Below, piece after piece: positions 1 to 11,149 of a stretch of DNA of 64,000 nucleotides. Source of the stretch: Acanthosepion lycidas (Eukaryota > Mollusca > Cephalopoda > Sepiida > Sepiidae); NCBI GenBank assembly GCA_963932145.1, contig OZ010596.1:87068242-87132241 (forward strand), given 5' to 3'. The position numbers and the translations under genes were made by a program. The notes below the pieces were generated by a model, which made no database searches, had not been told where the DNA came from, and was given only the letters and a program-made list of their open reading frames with translations. Numbering within the stretch: the stretch's first letter is position 1; every line of letters begins with the position of its first letter.

Positions 1-985
1 CATTAATGACCTTCCCGATGATATCTGCTCTCAACTTGGTATCTAAGGGGATGACACAACAATTTACTCTTGCCTTGATAATAAGGTTATCCGCCCGACA
101 AAGTCAAAATGGCAGCTGATGTCCAAAACAACCTCAAGTCCCTAGTTAACTGGGGCAAAAGATGGCTTGTTAATTTTAACACCTCTAAAATTAAACTTCT
201 CTCCACTAATCATCTGAGAGACCCTTGCTGCCTTCTATCATCATGGCTGATGCTATCCTCCAGGAAAGTGACTCATTGTACCTTCTCAGGCCTATGTTCT
301 TTGCTGATATGATGTGCAAAGACTATATTGAATCCATTGCTAAGTCAGCTGCTAATAAAGTCGGTTCACTATGTCTAGCAAGACAATTTTTCTTTCTAGA
401 ATCTATCTTACATATCTATAAATCTACCATTCATCCATACTTAGAATATTGCTGCCACATATGGTCCAGTGCCCCTGTAATTTACTTTGAACTCCTTGAT
501 AAGTTCCAAAGAATCTGCAATATTATTGGTCCTGATTTGGCAGCTCAGCTTCAGTTACTTTCACCACCACTGTAAGGTTGCTTCTCAATGTCTTTTCTAT
601 AAATACTTTCATGGTAATTGTTCAAATGAGCTCTTCACTATGGTACCAAGAGATTTTGAATTTAAGTGTAGCACGAGAATGGCATTGAGATCTCAAAAAT
701 CTACAGTTGAGCTGGCTACATGTAGCCATAAATTCTATCCTAACAATTTCTTCTTTTGCATTTCTAGCTTGTAGAAATTCCTTCCAGCTCCTTGCTTTCC
801 AACCAACTTTAATCTGCAAAAATTTAAATGCAATGTCAATTGCTATCTATTGTCAACTTGATTACTCTCTTTACTTTCTGCTCATCATTAATGCTTCTGT
901 TCCTAATTCTTCCATACCCTGTAAGCGCTTGTGTTTTAGTGGCATTAGTGCCTTGCTTGGGGTGATTCTAATTGAAAAATAAAAA
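1..985 (+). pseudogene. LINE family A (Jockey/CR1-type non-LTR RT), 3' part
   Basis: Degenerate C-terminal half of a non-LTR reverse transcriptase, entering at the window edge. Three-frame reading gives INDLPDD near the edge, then a GDDTT catalytic box at about 47-61, where the usual Tyr is replaced by a stop. Next come fragments of the C-terminal region that recur in other copies here (ESIAKSA at about 331, IYKSTIHPYLEYC at about 415-453, LLDKFQRICN at about 493-522). Several frameshifts and stops separate them. The 3' end carries the shared family tail (GTGGCATTAG then GCCTTGCTTGGGGTGA, about 940-965) followed by an A-rich stretch. The RT would copy its own RNA into a nicked target, but this copy cannot be functional. 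Related 3'-truncated copies lie at 36.3, 37.2, 39.5, 43.4, 44.1, 54.1-55.7, 60.5, 62.2 and 62.8-63.3 kb. Assignment to Jockey/CR1 rather than a sister clade is by motif memory. Confidence 0.8.
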
Positions 986-1155
986 GATGAATGTCAACAA
1001 AGTGACATAGATAGATGTCAACAGGCCGAGATAGACAGACAAATAGATAGATGTCAACAGGTCAACGGAACGAGACAGATAGATGTCAACAGAATGAGAC
1101 AGATAGATGTCAACGGAATGAGATAGATACATAGATATCAACAGACTGAGATAGA
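985..1155. repeat. GATAGATGTCAACA minisatellite, left flank of the gypsy element
   Basis: Irregular tandem copies of an AGATAGATGTCAACAG-like unit with GATA runs and GAGACAGATAG variants. The same motif resumes at about 5587-5700 and 6365-6425, so the LTR element and the inverted-repeat element between them appear to have inserted into one minisatellite. Confidence 0.8.
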
Positions 1156-1535
1156 TATTTTAGCAAGGGAATACACTTACCTCGCCAGGCAAAGCAGACA
1201 TGAACCTGTTGGTGTGTAATTCCAACATGGCAGATGCTGTGAAGGAGCAGCCATTTGCAATCATCCCATTATGCATACTTGACCATACTCTTTTTAATAC
1301 TATCTGACATTTGTATGTGTGATTGGAAATAGTAATAAATAGAGGATCACAGAGTCAGATGAAGAGCTAACTCGTAGGGTACAGAACATTTGACTGGATT
1401 ACAGTGCATAGAAGTTTCACTGTGAGAGTTGAACCCTGTTGATTCATTCTATGATCTGTGTATTTAGATCGTCAGCTTTTGACCATTGAAACCCCCATGG
1501 ATTGTGATTCAAGTTATTTTGGACATTTACATATA
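1156..1535 (+). repeat. 5' LTR of the gypsy element
   Basis: Aligns by eye along its whole length with 5195-5590. Shared blocks are AATACACTTACCT, GGCCATTTGCAATC (diverged here), GATTGGAAATAGTAATAAATAG, GTGCATAGAAGTTT, GTTGAACCC, CAGCTTTTGAC and GATTGTGATT. The AATAAATAG block could be a core promoter or polyadenylation element. The start is set by alignment with the TGTAGTGAG start of the 3' LTR. The exact 3' edge is uncertain by about 20 bases. Confidence 0.8.
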
Positions 1536-1732
1536 ATGGACAAATTCAACATATGGTAGATATCAGAATTTGAGTTGGGCTGTCTGTTGTCAAATGGCTT
1601 GAGAAAGCAGGATTAGAAGAGTATGTCAGTAGGCTTTGGTGAGCATCTAGGATTGATGACTTACCGACTGACCAGCTGTTAACCTGAGCTTGGAACATCC
1701 TCAAGGAAACAGAACCTGTTGCAGCATTAAGC

Positions 1733-2008
1733 ATGAGCCGCATGGTATTCCGACACAATGGAAGCAAAGTGGATCCTCCCTTAGTTGGTAGCAAGCATAA
1801 AGGCCCCATATGCTATAAATGTGGTGGTTCCAACCATTTTTCTAGTGAGTGCCAGAGTCTAAGTGGTAAGGGAAGTAGCCTGTATCAAAGATCACAGGAA
1901 ACACTGCGGTGCTTTCGCTGTAATGAGCTGAGCCACATGTTGTACAACTGTTTGGGAAATGTATCTGGGTGCAAGGTATTGCTAGAACCCTTGGCTCCTG
2001 CCAGATAA
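1733..2008 (+). pseudogene. Gag C-terminus with two CCHC zinc knuckles
   Basis: A 91-residue open stretch with two perfect CX2CX4HX4C knuckles: residues 27-40 (CYKC...H...C) and 60-73 (CFRC...H...C). These are retrotransposon nucleocapsid RNA-binding motifs that package and chaperone element RNA. The upstream Gag frame (about 1540-1730) is interrupted, so the Met at the start of the open stretch is not a reliable start. It lies between the 5' LTR and the RT region of the same element, as expected. Confidence 0.8.
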
Positions 2009-2009
2009 T

Positions 2010-2580
2010 GAATGCAGCATTGCCTCTATTTGGCATTCAAGCAGAGGCATGCAGTGTTCAACTCTCATCGGCATAGTCAATAATTAGCGCGAATTGCTAT
2101 TGGCTTTGGATTAAACAATGTGTGGACATCATGACCATGAACGGCACATCCAGAGTATGTTGTGGTGTAGGAAGTGTCACCATTCATAGAGAGAGTGGTT
2201 ACTTTGCCAAAGAATATGTACTGGTTGTGCAGGAAAAGCCTCTTAGCTATGATCTATTGTTTGCCATAACGCAATAGTAGCCCTAGTGGGTGTTATGACC
2301 ACACCAGCTGGAAATCTATTGCTTGGTGGAGGGCAAGAATTATGCACAGCTATCTCTATTGAGGAACCAGACTTTTGCACCACATTTGACCACAAAGAGA
2401 GGGTCTGGACTGCAAGGTGGAAGTGAGCCATGAATGAAACACCAGATTAGCTGTGTAATGTAATTCCAGAGTATACAGTGTCCAATAAGAACAGGGCCAT
2501 GTTTGAGGAGGAACTGCAGCTGTGAATTACTAATGGTTGGCTGATACCATATCCCCAGGAATGGCTAGGGCCTCCACAAG
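2010..2580 (+). pseudogene. Probable protease / N-terminal Pol region, unreadable
   Basis: This sits where a gypsy protease should be, between Gag knuckles and RT. Short phrases can be translated (for example around 2125-2240), but I could not place an intact DTG/DSG active site. The reading frame breaks repeatedly. The assignment rests on position only. Confidence 0.4.
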
Positions 2581-2583
2581 GGA

Positions 2584-2930
2584 TTGATCCCACTGAAAGC
2601 TGTTGCACATCCCACCAAAGACAAAGTACGACCAGTAATAGATTACAGAGAACTGAACCAACATGTGGATGCATTCACCATGAACACAGAGGTGTGCACC
2701 ACCAAATTGAGGGAGTGGCACCAGCAGAGGCTTAATGTAGCTAGGCTTGCAGAGGGCCTATCTGCAGATAAGAGTGCATGAGTCACTGTGGCCATTTCAG
2801 ACAGTATTAATTAAAGGAATAAGATATTGTCTGACATGCTTGGAGGTCAGCACCCCTAATAATGAAAGATATCATCAAGGCAGTGTTGATGCAAGACGAG
2901 TCAAAGATAAAAGCCACATTAGCTGTAGTG
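2584..2930 (+). pseudogene. Gypsy reverse transcriptase fragment
   Basis: Conserved Ty3/gypsy RT blocks appear in two frames: KVRPVIDYRELNQHVDAFT at about 2620-2676, then after a frameshift RAYLQIRVHESLWPFQTV at about 2753-2806, with GIRYCLTCL following. The YxDD catalytic box is not recognisable; the region after 2930 is broken. RT would make cDNA of the element in a virus-like particle. This copy is non-functional. Confidence 0.85.
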
Positions 2931-3741
2931 AAAGAGATAATCAGGTACCCCGAAAAAAAGTTTGTCTTTTGTGTGCGATCTGCCGAAGAAAAATTACCAA
3001 AAAGTAGTCAGCAAAAATCTACATCAATGACTAGAAGCTATGCTAATGTTTTTCCCTCCCCTGAATGGCATGACCAATCAGAAAATTCTCTCGGTGAACA
3101 GAAGTCGTTGTTTCTTGCTTATAAAAGGAGATGATTTTTTTTGAGCTGTGAGACGAACATGCATTGTTGTTGGCAAGAAGTGAAGGTTGGATTTGTGACC
3201 CCATTTTGCTGTCTCTACGATGTGTGTTGGACTGTTACGTCAGACTATCATGTGAACTGCAATTTGGCTACAAGTGTTGCGGCCGAGAAACAAGAAATCT
3301 ATTGCTGTTGCTATGATCAGTTTTCTTTACCCTAACATTAGCCCACATCAATAACGAGGACATAATGTCTGCAGATGAGGTCCAGACAAGGTTAGAATCA
3401 GTAAGGATCCCAAGCTCCTGAAGGATGGGGCTCTTCTATTATACCTTTGAGGTCTGGGGAGAGCACAACACTATGGTGGAAATGAGGGAGCAGAGTCCTG
3501 AAAACCCTGGCGTATTGATGCGACATACCATATTTTTCATTTGCAGTAAGCTGGTAGGACATTTTCCTGTCTGTGGGTGGCTCTGAGCAGCAACCAGAGT
3601 AATAATGAGACAAGCTAGAATGGTAACAAAGGAGTGGGATGGCACAATGAATGACAATTCCCTAAAGCAAATGTTGGCTGATGTAGTGACCAAAGTATGT
3701 CAAGCTGACCCTGCCTGAAGTGATCGGTGTGTGGGCGGGCA

Positions 3742-3945
3742 TGAATTAAATGCATGAGTGGATGCAAGCTCCTTGGCAGCAGGATTGGTGTTGGAAAGAT
3801 AAGGTGCTATTCTAGAGGATGCATGCTGGCTTCATCCAACAAACAATGTGCAGCATATTAATTTGGCTGTGCTTGAAGCCACACTGAAGGGCTTTAATCT
3901 CACACTACAGTGGCAAGCCAAGGTAGTACATTTCTATGCAGACTC
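3742..3945 (+). pseudogene. Gypsy RNase H fragment
   Basis: With two in-frame stops, one frame reads VDASSLAAG, then ILEDACWLHPTNN, then HINLAVLEATLKG, then ADSLCIY. These match the RNase H first Asp block (DASSLA.G), the Glu block (here AVLEATLKG) and the second Asp block (DS). RNase H degrades the RNA strand after first-strand synthesis. The region 3010-3740 between RT and this block should be the RT thumb/connection and is frameshifted. Confidence 0.8.
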
Positions 3946-4379
3946 ACTATGTATTTACTGACCGACACTTTGAGAGGCAAGGCACAAGTCAGGACCAAAG
4001 CTGCAAGTGGGATGTTCGTGTGGAAGAGGTTGGTGATCGTAAAGTGGCAAGTTGATGAATACGGCTTACAGGTTGACGTTACATTGATTGCATCAGAGGA
4101 GATAAGCTGATCTGAGTGATAAAGGGGATTTATATGATGAGAGAAGAATCCAATCCCTTACCACTGACATGCACTGCCATGACAGACCAATTAACGCTGG
4201 AGCAGATATGTGCTATACACTGACTTTGGTGCACCATCTACTTTGTCCATTGGCAAAAAGGAAACCTAAGTGTGGACAGCAACTAGTGCCAGTTGGGTAT
4301 GGACTCAATGCATTACAATGACAGCCACTTTTTAACATTGACAGATTGGTGTCCAACACATTTCACCATATAGTGCCCA

Positions 4380-4860
4380 TTGGTACATCACGATGCATCA
4401 ATCATCGTACGACAACTAATATCTATCTTTTATGAACGTAGCCCACCAGTCAAAATATTAACTAACAATGCTCCAAGCTTCCGTAGCCAAGAATTTCAAA
4501 TCTTTGCAGATAAATAGGGAGTTAAAATGAGATACTGATGTGCCTATGTCCCAGAGGGTAATGGTATAGTGGAGTAGTGCCACTGTACTGTCAAAAGAAT
4601 TGCAGTCAGAACGCAGTGCTCTATTCAAGAGGCCGTATACTGGTACAAAGTGACTCCCAAAGAAGAAGCAACACCAGCCAATGGAATATGCCAATACAAG
4701 TAGCAGTTAAAAGGGACAGATATGGCCCCATTGCCTATTGAAAGTGTATATGCTCCATATCAAGTGGGAGACTGTGTCTGGGTTAAAACTCTGAACAGCC
4801 GATGCACTAGTATTTTCAGCAAGGGACAAGTTGATAAAATAGTCAGCCCTTAAACATTAC
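4380..4860 (+). pseudogene. Gypsy integrase, catalytic Asp lost
   Basis: The integrase core is readable with stops: SPPVKILTNNAPSF at about 4440-4480, where families have Asp in the TDN position and this copy has Asn; then CAYVPEGNGIVE at about 4539-4574, which keeps the Glu block. A C-terminal domain follows (YQVGDCVWVKTLNSRC, about 4758-4805; KGQVDKIVSP, about 4825). Integrase joins the cDNA to the chromosome. The Asp-to-Asn change alone should inactivate it. Confidence 0.8.
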
Positions 4861-4883
4861 TAATTAATGGTGTACTATGCCAC

Positions 4884-5104
4884 ATGAAAGATATTTGCCC
4901 TCATTATGGATCAACCACCCTTGAGGAAGATGAAGGCTGTAGTGCATCATCTGAGAGTGACTTTGGAACATGGCTGCCTCTTAGAACGGGATTGGGCAAT
5001 CTGCCTACAGAACCAGAAATGACCATAACAGAGTCATCAGATAATGATAGTGAGGAGACTAAGAATAAGGGAGATCCTATAGGCACCAACACAGGAGGAA
5101 TGTA
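4884..5104 (+). pseudogene. Acidic C-terminal tail of the gypsy polyprotein
   Basis: Open stretch of 73 residues rich in Ser, Asp, Glu and Thr (ESSDNDSEETKN near its end), continuing from integrase into the 3' LTR. Such acidic tails are common in this element group. The distal QRSTWRS block at about 5131 resembles a terminal basic patch. No independent gene is implied. Confidence 0.6.
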
Positions 5105-5194
5105 GGCAGAAGAGCCCTCTCCCACCCTACAAAGAAGCACTTGGCGAAGTCACTGTTGCTCTGCCACTTATGTGATAGTAATATCAGGGAGGGG

Positions 5195-5590
5195 TGTAGT
5201 GAGAAAATACACTTACCTTGCCTGGCGAAGAGGGCACATACGTGTTTGATGTGTAAATCTAAAATGGCTGACATCGCAAGGGAGTGACAATGACATGCTT
5301 GGTCACAAGGGGTGGCCATTTGCAATCGTCTCACTACACATGCTTGACAATACTCTTTCTAATACTATTGGTCATTTTCATGCATGATTGGAAATAGTAA
5401 TAAATAGTGGATCATGAAAGTCAGATAGGGAGCAAACTCGTATAGTACAGAGCGTTTGTTTCAATCAGAGTGCATAGAAGTTTTGCTGTAAAAGTTGAAC
5501 CCTTTTAAATTGTTATGCAACCTGTGCATTTAAGACCCCAGCTTTTGACTGCTGACACCTCTGACCCCAGATTGTGATTTAGCTTCAAAC
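5195..5590 (+). repeat. 3' LTR of the gypsy element
   Basis: It starts TGTAGTGAG right after the purine tract and ends near CTTCAAACA at 5583-5591. It is homologous throughout to 1156-1535, with many substitutions and small indels, so insertion was not recent. Confidence 0.8.
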
Positions 5591-5704
5591 ATCAACAGAT
5601 CGAGTTAGATAGACATCAACAGACTGAGATAGATAGATATGTACAGACAGAGATAAATAAATAGATTGATATAAACAGACTGAGATAGACAAGTTGGAGA
5701 GACA
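5587..5704. repeat. GATA/TCAACAGA minisatellite, right flank of the gypsy element
   Basis: Tandem ATCAACAGACTGAGATAGAT-like units, the same family as at 985-1155, interrupted at 5705 by an inverted-repeat element and resuming at about 6365. Confidence 0.8.
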
Positions 5705-6359
5705 GTTGCATGCTGGACATTTGCATCCTGGACAATTGCGTATCAGACAATTGTGTCACTAGAAAAATGCACCCCTGAATAATTGCATATTTCTGATAAA
5801 TTTTTGAAGTTACCATACTTTTTCTCAACAACTGCTATCTGCAAACCAATTTTTAATTATTCTAAACAAACAAAAAGGTAGTTTTAAAAGAAAAAAAAAC
5901 ATTTTTTTTGTTGTAAAGATTTGTTTGATATAGAAATTTGCACACCTATACCTTTAATTACTCAATTAATTAAGATAAATACCTAAAAGATTCTGAATTT
6001 TATAGATTATATTTTTATTTGGAACCCCTGGCTAAGTTCTGAAAATCAAACACTAGTGGAAAAATGAAAATTACAGTTACCACTACCATAATTAAATATG
6101 CTGATGAAACAAAAACTTACTGGCAATATTTGGAATGATCTTGCAACACTGTTAATCTGTCATTGCACTTTAAACAAAAATAAACTTTTAATTTTTTTAT
6201 TTTATTCTTTTTTATTCCTTTTTTAAAAATTTATCATTACTACCTCTGCTTTTTTTCAAAATTTATTGTAACAACCTTTAAAAGCTTCAAAAAATTATCA
6301 GATGTACGCAATTATTCAGAGATGCATTTGTCTAGAAACACAAATGTCCAGCATGCAAC
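5705..6359. mobile_element. Non-autonomous inverted-repeat DNA transposon, 655 bp
   Basis: The termini are inverted: GTTGCATGCTGGACATTTG at 5705-5723 and its reverse complement at 6341-6359. Similarity continues inward for about 100 bases, including AATGCA, CTGAATAATTGC and TCTGATAA blocks. The left arm carries sub-terminal repeats of GACAATTG. The interior is AT-rich with no coding content. A target duplication was not clear by eye. Superfamily unknown. Confidence 0.7.
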
Positions 6360-6364
6360 TTTCC

Positions 6365-6425
6365 TAGGAACAGATAGATATGAATAGATTGATAGATATG
6401 AACAGACTGAGATAGATGTGAAAAA
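6365..6425. repeat. GATA/ATGAACAGA minisatellite remnant
   Basis: Short continuation of the minisatellite seen at 985-1155 and 5587-5704, on the far side of the inverted-repeat element. Confidence 0.7.
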
Positions 6426-7100
6426 AGATATAAAAAATAAACAAAATTAACACATTAGAAGCTGCAAGAAAGAAAAATGTGGTTGAACAATATATTTTGA
6501 TAATTATGTCTAATGTTTCTAAAGAATCTTATATCTTGTCATTATCGTCATTTCAAATGTCATAGAAAAGAACTCAATGTGAAGTCATCCTGACTTTTTT
6601 TCTCCTTGGCTTTGTAAAATCATTAACTTCTTTTTTTAAAAGATCCATCACCTGCCCTAAAACATACTAACCTTGCATCTTATATTGAAAAACACTTGTG
6701 CCCAACTTTTGAAAATTTAGTCAATATTAACAATTAGATTTTATTTTGAATATTAACTGCTTAGCTTGAATTTTACCTGATCAATGTTATTTTAATCAAT
6801 ATTATCCTAAACTGAAAAGATTCTGCAGGTGTTTATATCTTTATCTTTTTATTAGTCAGGATAGGTTCACTGTTTGACCAAGATTTTGTAAAGCACATGA
6901 TGTAAAATTTATCATCAGCGTCAGTTCTATAACCAGGTGGCGCCATTAGGTCGCTGTACAGCAAAGCACCTGATCAGTTCCCTATACATCCCTGAGTTGA
7001 AAGCCAGAAAGTTATTCATTCATTCATAGTGTATATTGTGTAAGTAAACCTGGAAGAGACCATGTGTCTCCAGATCAAACCATAGCTGATATCCTCCAAT
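6426..7100. other. Unassigned AT-rich sequence
   Basis: I see no coding similarity, RNA gene or repeat structure here. Runs of T and A dominate. Confidence 0.5.
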
Positions 7101-7109
7101 ATGAAGGCT

Positions 7110-7375
7110 TGATTTGGTCACAGACACATGGCCATTAATTCCATGATGAGAACCTTCCACCCAAGCTATTGAATTCATCTCAGAAAGATTACCACCAACT
7201 GATGTTACAGACATCATGGGAAACCTCCAGATTAGCTACTGACATTGGCTTAAAAAGCTATCCACCCAGTGATGTCAGGGACAAATGGCCTTTAATTCTA
7301 TCATGGGATCATTCCACCCTAGCCACTGACTTTGGTCTAGAAAACTCTCCACTAGCAATGCCATACCATCAATGG
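7110..7375. repeat. Degenerate tandem repeat, ~75-80-bp unit
   Basis: Three to four diverged units can be aligned on ATGATGAGAACCTTCCACCC (about 7142), ATCATGGGAAACCTCCAG (about 7212) and ATCATGGGATCATTCCACCC (about 7302). Each is followed by AGC-A-TGA-TT and a CCA-C-A-TGATGT-like end. It abuts a (TA)n(TG)n microsatellite. Confidence 0.6.
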
Positions 7376-7384
7376 AGTGGATAC

Positions 7385-7385
<1 letters not shown>

Positions 7386-7455
<70 letters not shown>

Positions 7456-7456
7456 A
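7386..7456. repeat. (AT)n(GT)n microsatellite
   Basis: About 22 AT dinucleotides followed directly by about 13 GT dinucleotides. A second TA block lies at about 7657-7694. Confidence 0.95.
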
Positions 7457-7479
7457 TAGATATAAGTGTGGGTACAAAC

Positions 7480-7655
7480 CAAATAATTAAATATTAGCAA
7501 CCGTATTTGCATGCATTAGTGTGCATACACAGATAAGCAAATAAATATTTACTTAATTTAAGGTGTAAAAAAACAGTGCTCAATGTAGTTAGACAGAGCT
7601 AAGAAGTATGTATAAATAAACATGCATATACCTACGTTTGTATATGTGTGTGTAT

Positions 7656-7695
<40 letters not shown>

Positions 7696-9900
7696 AAGCC
7701 CAGTCTACTTCAGTGTGCTGATAGCTGTTGATATGACATTATTGACATTATTGACATTAAATTTTCAAGTTTTTACAGATGTTTGAAAAATTCTCTGACT
7801 CACTATTTACTGTTGCTCATAATTTGGCTTTCAAATGTGTGAAAATAAAGAGAAACATAATCATTCTTCATTGCTGCTATCACCTTCCTCTCATGGCATT
7901 TAAGACATTACAAAAAAAGGATTTATGATGATTAGTTAATTTTTTTTCATAATCAAGATGTTGACATTCCACACTACTTCAAATAAAATGTTAGGCTGAC
8001 AACACACATCAATATCGGAAAGAGTGATAACAGCTACTGAACTTGAGAAACCTATTTTACTCGAAAATTGTTGTAAGAGAAAGATTGTATAAATTTCAAC
8101 TCAATGCATCTTGGTCAATGAATGCCAACTGTTTCCTTGTAGGTAAACAGTTAATATTACTGTTACCAAAGGTCTTCTTGGTCTGTGATGAGATTATCCA
8201 GTATCCACTCCCATACGGGAAGACCAATATTACCTAAGAGTACAGCAGTCTTTTCTATTTAGCTAATGAAATTTTCCAGTTTCTTAATACTTTGCTTAGT
8301 TTTTGGAAGACACCTTTCACTATCCCACTACGAGTTCCTATTATCTGTAATTTTTATCTGATATATACAATGCTCAAAACTAATATCATCTCAAATATTA
8401 CTGTGATTAGCAAGGGTATAGCTAAACAGCATGGCATAAGGCCATGATCAAAGACGTTTCAGATTCTATTCTCGTTGCAGATGTGGTAAACAATAAAATC
8501 ATGCCAAGGAAAATGCCTTAGTTTTTGGCATCTACATGCAATCATGAATGTGTAAAATCTGAGATACTCAAGGAAGTTAAAATTATCTATTTGCATAACT
8601 CCAGAATCCTCTACCTTTGGCATTACCCACCCACCAGGACGATGTGCTATCACCTTAATCTCTCTTTTATCTATATCCACCGTTTCTGAACCATTCCAGC
8701 TGAGGACAGGGTTAGGAGCAGGAGGAAGTCAAGGAAGCAAGAAAATTGGACTCTGCTGCTGCTGCTACTTTTACCTTGGCCTACTTCTCCCTTTCTTTCC
8801 CCTGCCCCAACCTCCTGATCCACAATTGCAACACATGGCCATATTTACACCCACCCATCAGCTTCCAATTTTGTCTCAATATTCTTTCATCTCCCTGCTC
8901 CCCCAACACATCACTATCACACCTTAGAAAGAGACAGAAACATAAAGCAAGTAAAAGGAGAAAGAAAAGAAGAAGGAGAAAGGGAAAAGGAGAAAGAGGG
9001 AGAGAGATAGAAAAGGTGACAAAGAGGAGCGGGAGAAAATTAGAGAGACAATGAAGAAGAAAGAGAGAAAAAAACAGTTCCAAAAAAGGATCTTCCTTTG
9101 AAATAATAATGCTCAGTGTTGGGGGTTGAATAGGATCCACCTCTTCCTTGGATTGCAGGGGTAGGGGTAGGGGTAGTTCTTATAATAAATTTTAGTTAAC
9201 AGCCATGGGAGAGGTGGAACATGGTAGGGGAAAAGAGTGTAGCCCCCTATGGAGGGGACTAAAAAGAAAGGATGTTAATTGTGAAGGCAAAGAACTAAAA
9301 CTGATATGTCTTGTTTATTTCATTTTTACTTTCTCTTCGTAAATCCATTTACCTATATTCAGCTGCAAATGTTATAAATATGACCACTGGAAAATGAAGC
9401 GCCCACCACATCCACCTATACTCTGGATCGAACAGGTGATATTTCCAAAGGTGCATGCACCTATAATGGCATTGCAGATTTTAGAAACATGCAAGTGTAC
9501 TGGCTACTGGAATAATCCAAGATTATTTAGCACCTAAGAAAGAGAGCCTACTCATGTAGGATTACTCAGGCTTCTCTGCCAGGGGACTTCTCTTAATACC
9601 ACATAGGTGGCATTGTATAAAGTAGTATAAAAATGAAAGGACTCAAATTCTCTTTCTCTTTTTGCTCTTCAACCACAAAATCCAGTAGTGAAAAGACATA
9701 TCTCATTTCTCCTTTGTGTGACTTCTTAGACTTTAGCCAAACCATGTGTTGCATACAGGATTTTTCTCTCCTTTTCCGAGTCTGTATCTAAAAGAATAGT
9801 TAAATTACACTTCACTTTCAAATAGATAAGAGTCATTGAGACTATGTGGTATTACCCCACCTTGTCTGCTGGAGGAGTTTTCTTAACACATGCTAAGGTG
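7480..9900. other. Unassigned sequence with short low-complexity blocks
   Basis: No gene recognised. Points of note: a (TA)n block at 7657-7694; a purine-rich stretch at about 8930-9070 (AGAAGGAGAAAGGG type), which makes both strands look open; and a short G-rich run of GGGGTA repeats at about 9160-9175 that has three G4 tracts, one short of a canonical quadruplex. Confidence 0.5.
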
Positions 9901-9919
9901 GCCACATAGAGTGAACCAA

Positions 9920-10085
9920 CTCATTCCTTTGTATTCTATTAGTAAGGTGGAAGTTCCACTCAGACAGCTTCCTCGGAACTGTTTCATTGGGGAACAGACT
10001 CCTAAGAGAATGCTTCTCTGATTACAACAATCTTAACCTCTTCAAGTCAAGTGTCAAACATTATCTATTTATCTGCTAAGTGACA
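9920..10085 (+). pseudogene. LINE family F, C-terminal end
   Basis: Short decayed reading resembling the C-terminal end of a non-LTR RT: a KFH-like start, a NRL-RECFSD block and NLNLFKS. The same block occurs better preserved at 22339-22440 (KFHLCSFFPRTVTLWNRL). This is a truncated 3' fragment with no function. Confidence 0.55.
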
Positions 10086-10098
10086 AACGTTTTACTTG

Positions 10099-10101
<3 letters not shown>

Positions 10102-10149
<48 letters not shown>
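10102..10149. repeat. (TA)n microsatellite
   Basis: About 24 uninterrupted TA dinucleotides. An A18-type run follows at about 10293. Confidence 0.95.
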
Positions 10150-10154
<5 letters not shown>

Positions 10155-10675
10155 AGGATATTACACCAAAAACATGTCAGAATTACTACACAAATGCAGT
10201 CATGTTTTGATGTGTATCAATGAATCTCATCACACAAATTACTGGTGAGTAAACAATTTATTTAGGTCTAAAAGCAAAATACAACCTCTTTAAAAAAAAA
10301 AAAAAAAAAAACGTGGTGGGAGAGTTATAATTTTTGTAAGCCTTACTTTGATCAACCAATCAAATATGGCCAACATTAAATTTAAACTAAGTGAAGAAGC
10401 AAAAGCTTTATATTTAATTTTTCTTATGTTCTTTCCGTCCAAGTTTTTTCCTTTCTGGATATAAAGCATGTAAAAATTGTCTGTATGTTTTGCATGTCCA
10501 AGTGCTTTTAGCTATTATCAACGATGTTTTCATTTTTTTTTTTCATTTTTAATTCTAACTGAATCAGTAGATTTTTAAGTATGTATCTAGATAAAATAAA
10601 AAGCTTAAATGCAGTACCTTTTCAGTCATCTTTAATGAAACATATAAAAGCAGGATTGCTACCTAAATACACAAA

Positions 10676-10696
10676 ATATATATATATATATATATC
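10676..10696. repeat. (TA)n microsatellite left of a fold-back element
   Basis: About 10 TA dinucleotides, about 33 bases left of the inverted-arm element at 10729. Another TA tract touches its right end. Confidence 0.9.
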
Positions 10697-10728
10697 TGTC
10701 TATATTTCTGAGATGAGGTATGATGTAC

Positions 10729-11149
10729 ATTATTTACATTATTCGGACTGTTGTCCTCATCTTTTTCACCATATTTATCACAACGTTTCAGCCGTTGTAT
10801 GCTCCTACCTTCTTCAGGTGGTTGGAATGTCGAACTGAACCCTTTATTTCACTCACTTGAGGACACATGGCACAGTGGATAAAGGCGTTGGTTAGATCCA
10901 GTGACAGGACCCAAAGAGTCTGAGTTCAATACCCGATTAAGGCAGTGGAGAACTTTCAGAGGGAAATTAACAGGAGATAACTGATAACTGACATCCATGG
11001 CATGTGGAACTAGAACAGTCTACCTCAGTGAGCAAAATAAAGGGTTCAGTTCGACATTCCAACCAACTGAAGAAGGTCAGAGCGTACAACGGCCGAAACG
11101 TTGTGAGAAATATGGCAAAAAAGATGAGGACAACAGTCCGAATAATGTA

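Larger units (their letters stand above)
1156..5590 (+). mobile_element. Degenerate full-length Ty3/gypsy LTR retrotransposon
   Basis: About 4.4 kb between two similar direct repeats (LTRs). In order it holds Gag-type zinc knuckles, RT, RNase H and integrase, then a purine-rich tract (GGGAGGGG, about 5187-5194) directly before the 3' LTR. This is the Ty3/gypsy order (RT-RH-IN). All domains carry stops and frameshifts, so the copy is dead. Both flanks are the same GATA/TCAACA minisatellite, so a target duplication cannot be told apart from the array. The domains are listed separately. Confidence 0.85.

Noticed and set aside
8746..9140. Overlapping open frames on both strands, possible small gene
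   Set aside because: The second half is a purine-rich low-complexity block; no domain, start context or splice evidence.
9155..9176. GGGGTA repeats as telomere-like sequence or G-quadruplex
   Set aside because: Only three G4 tracts close together; too short for a telomeric array and one tract short of a standard quadruplex.
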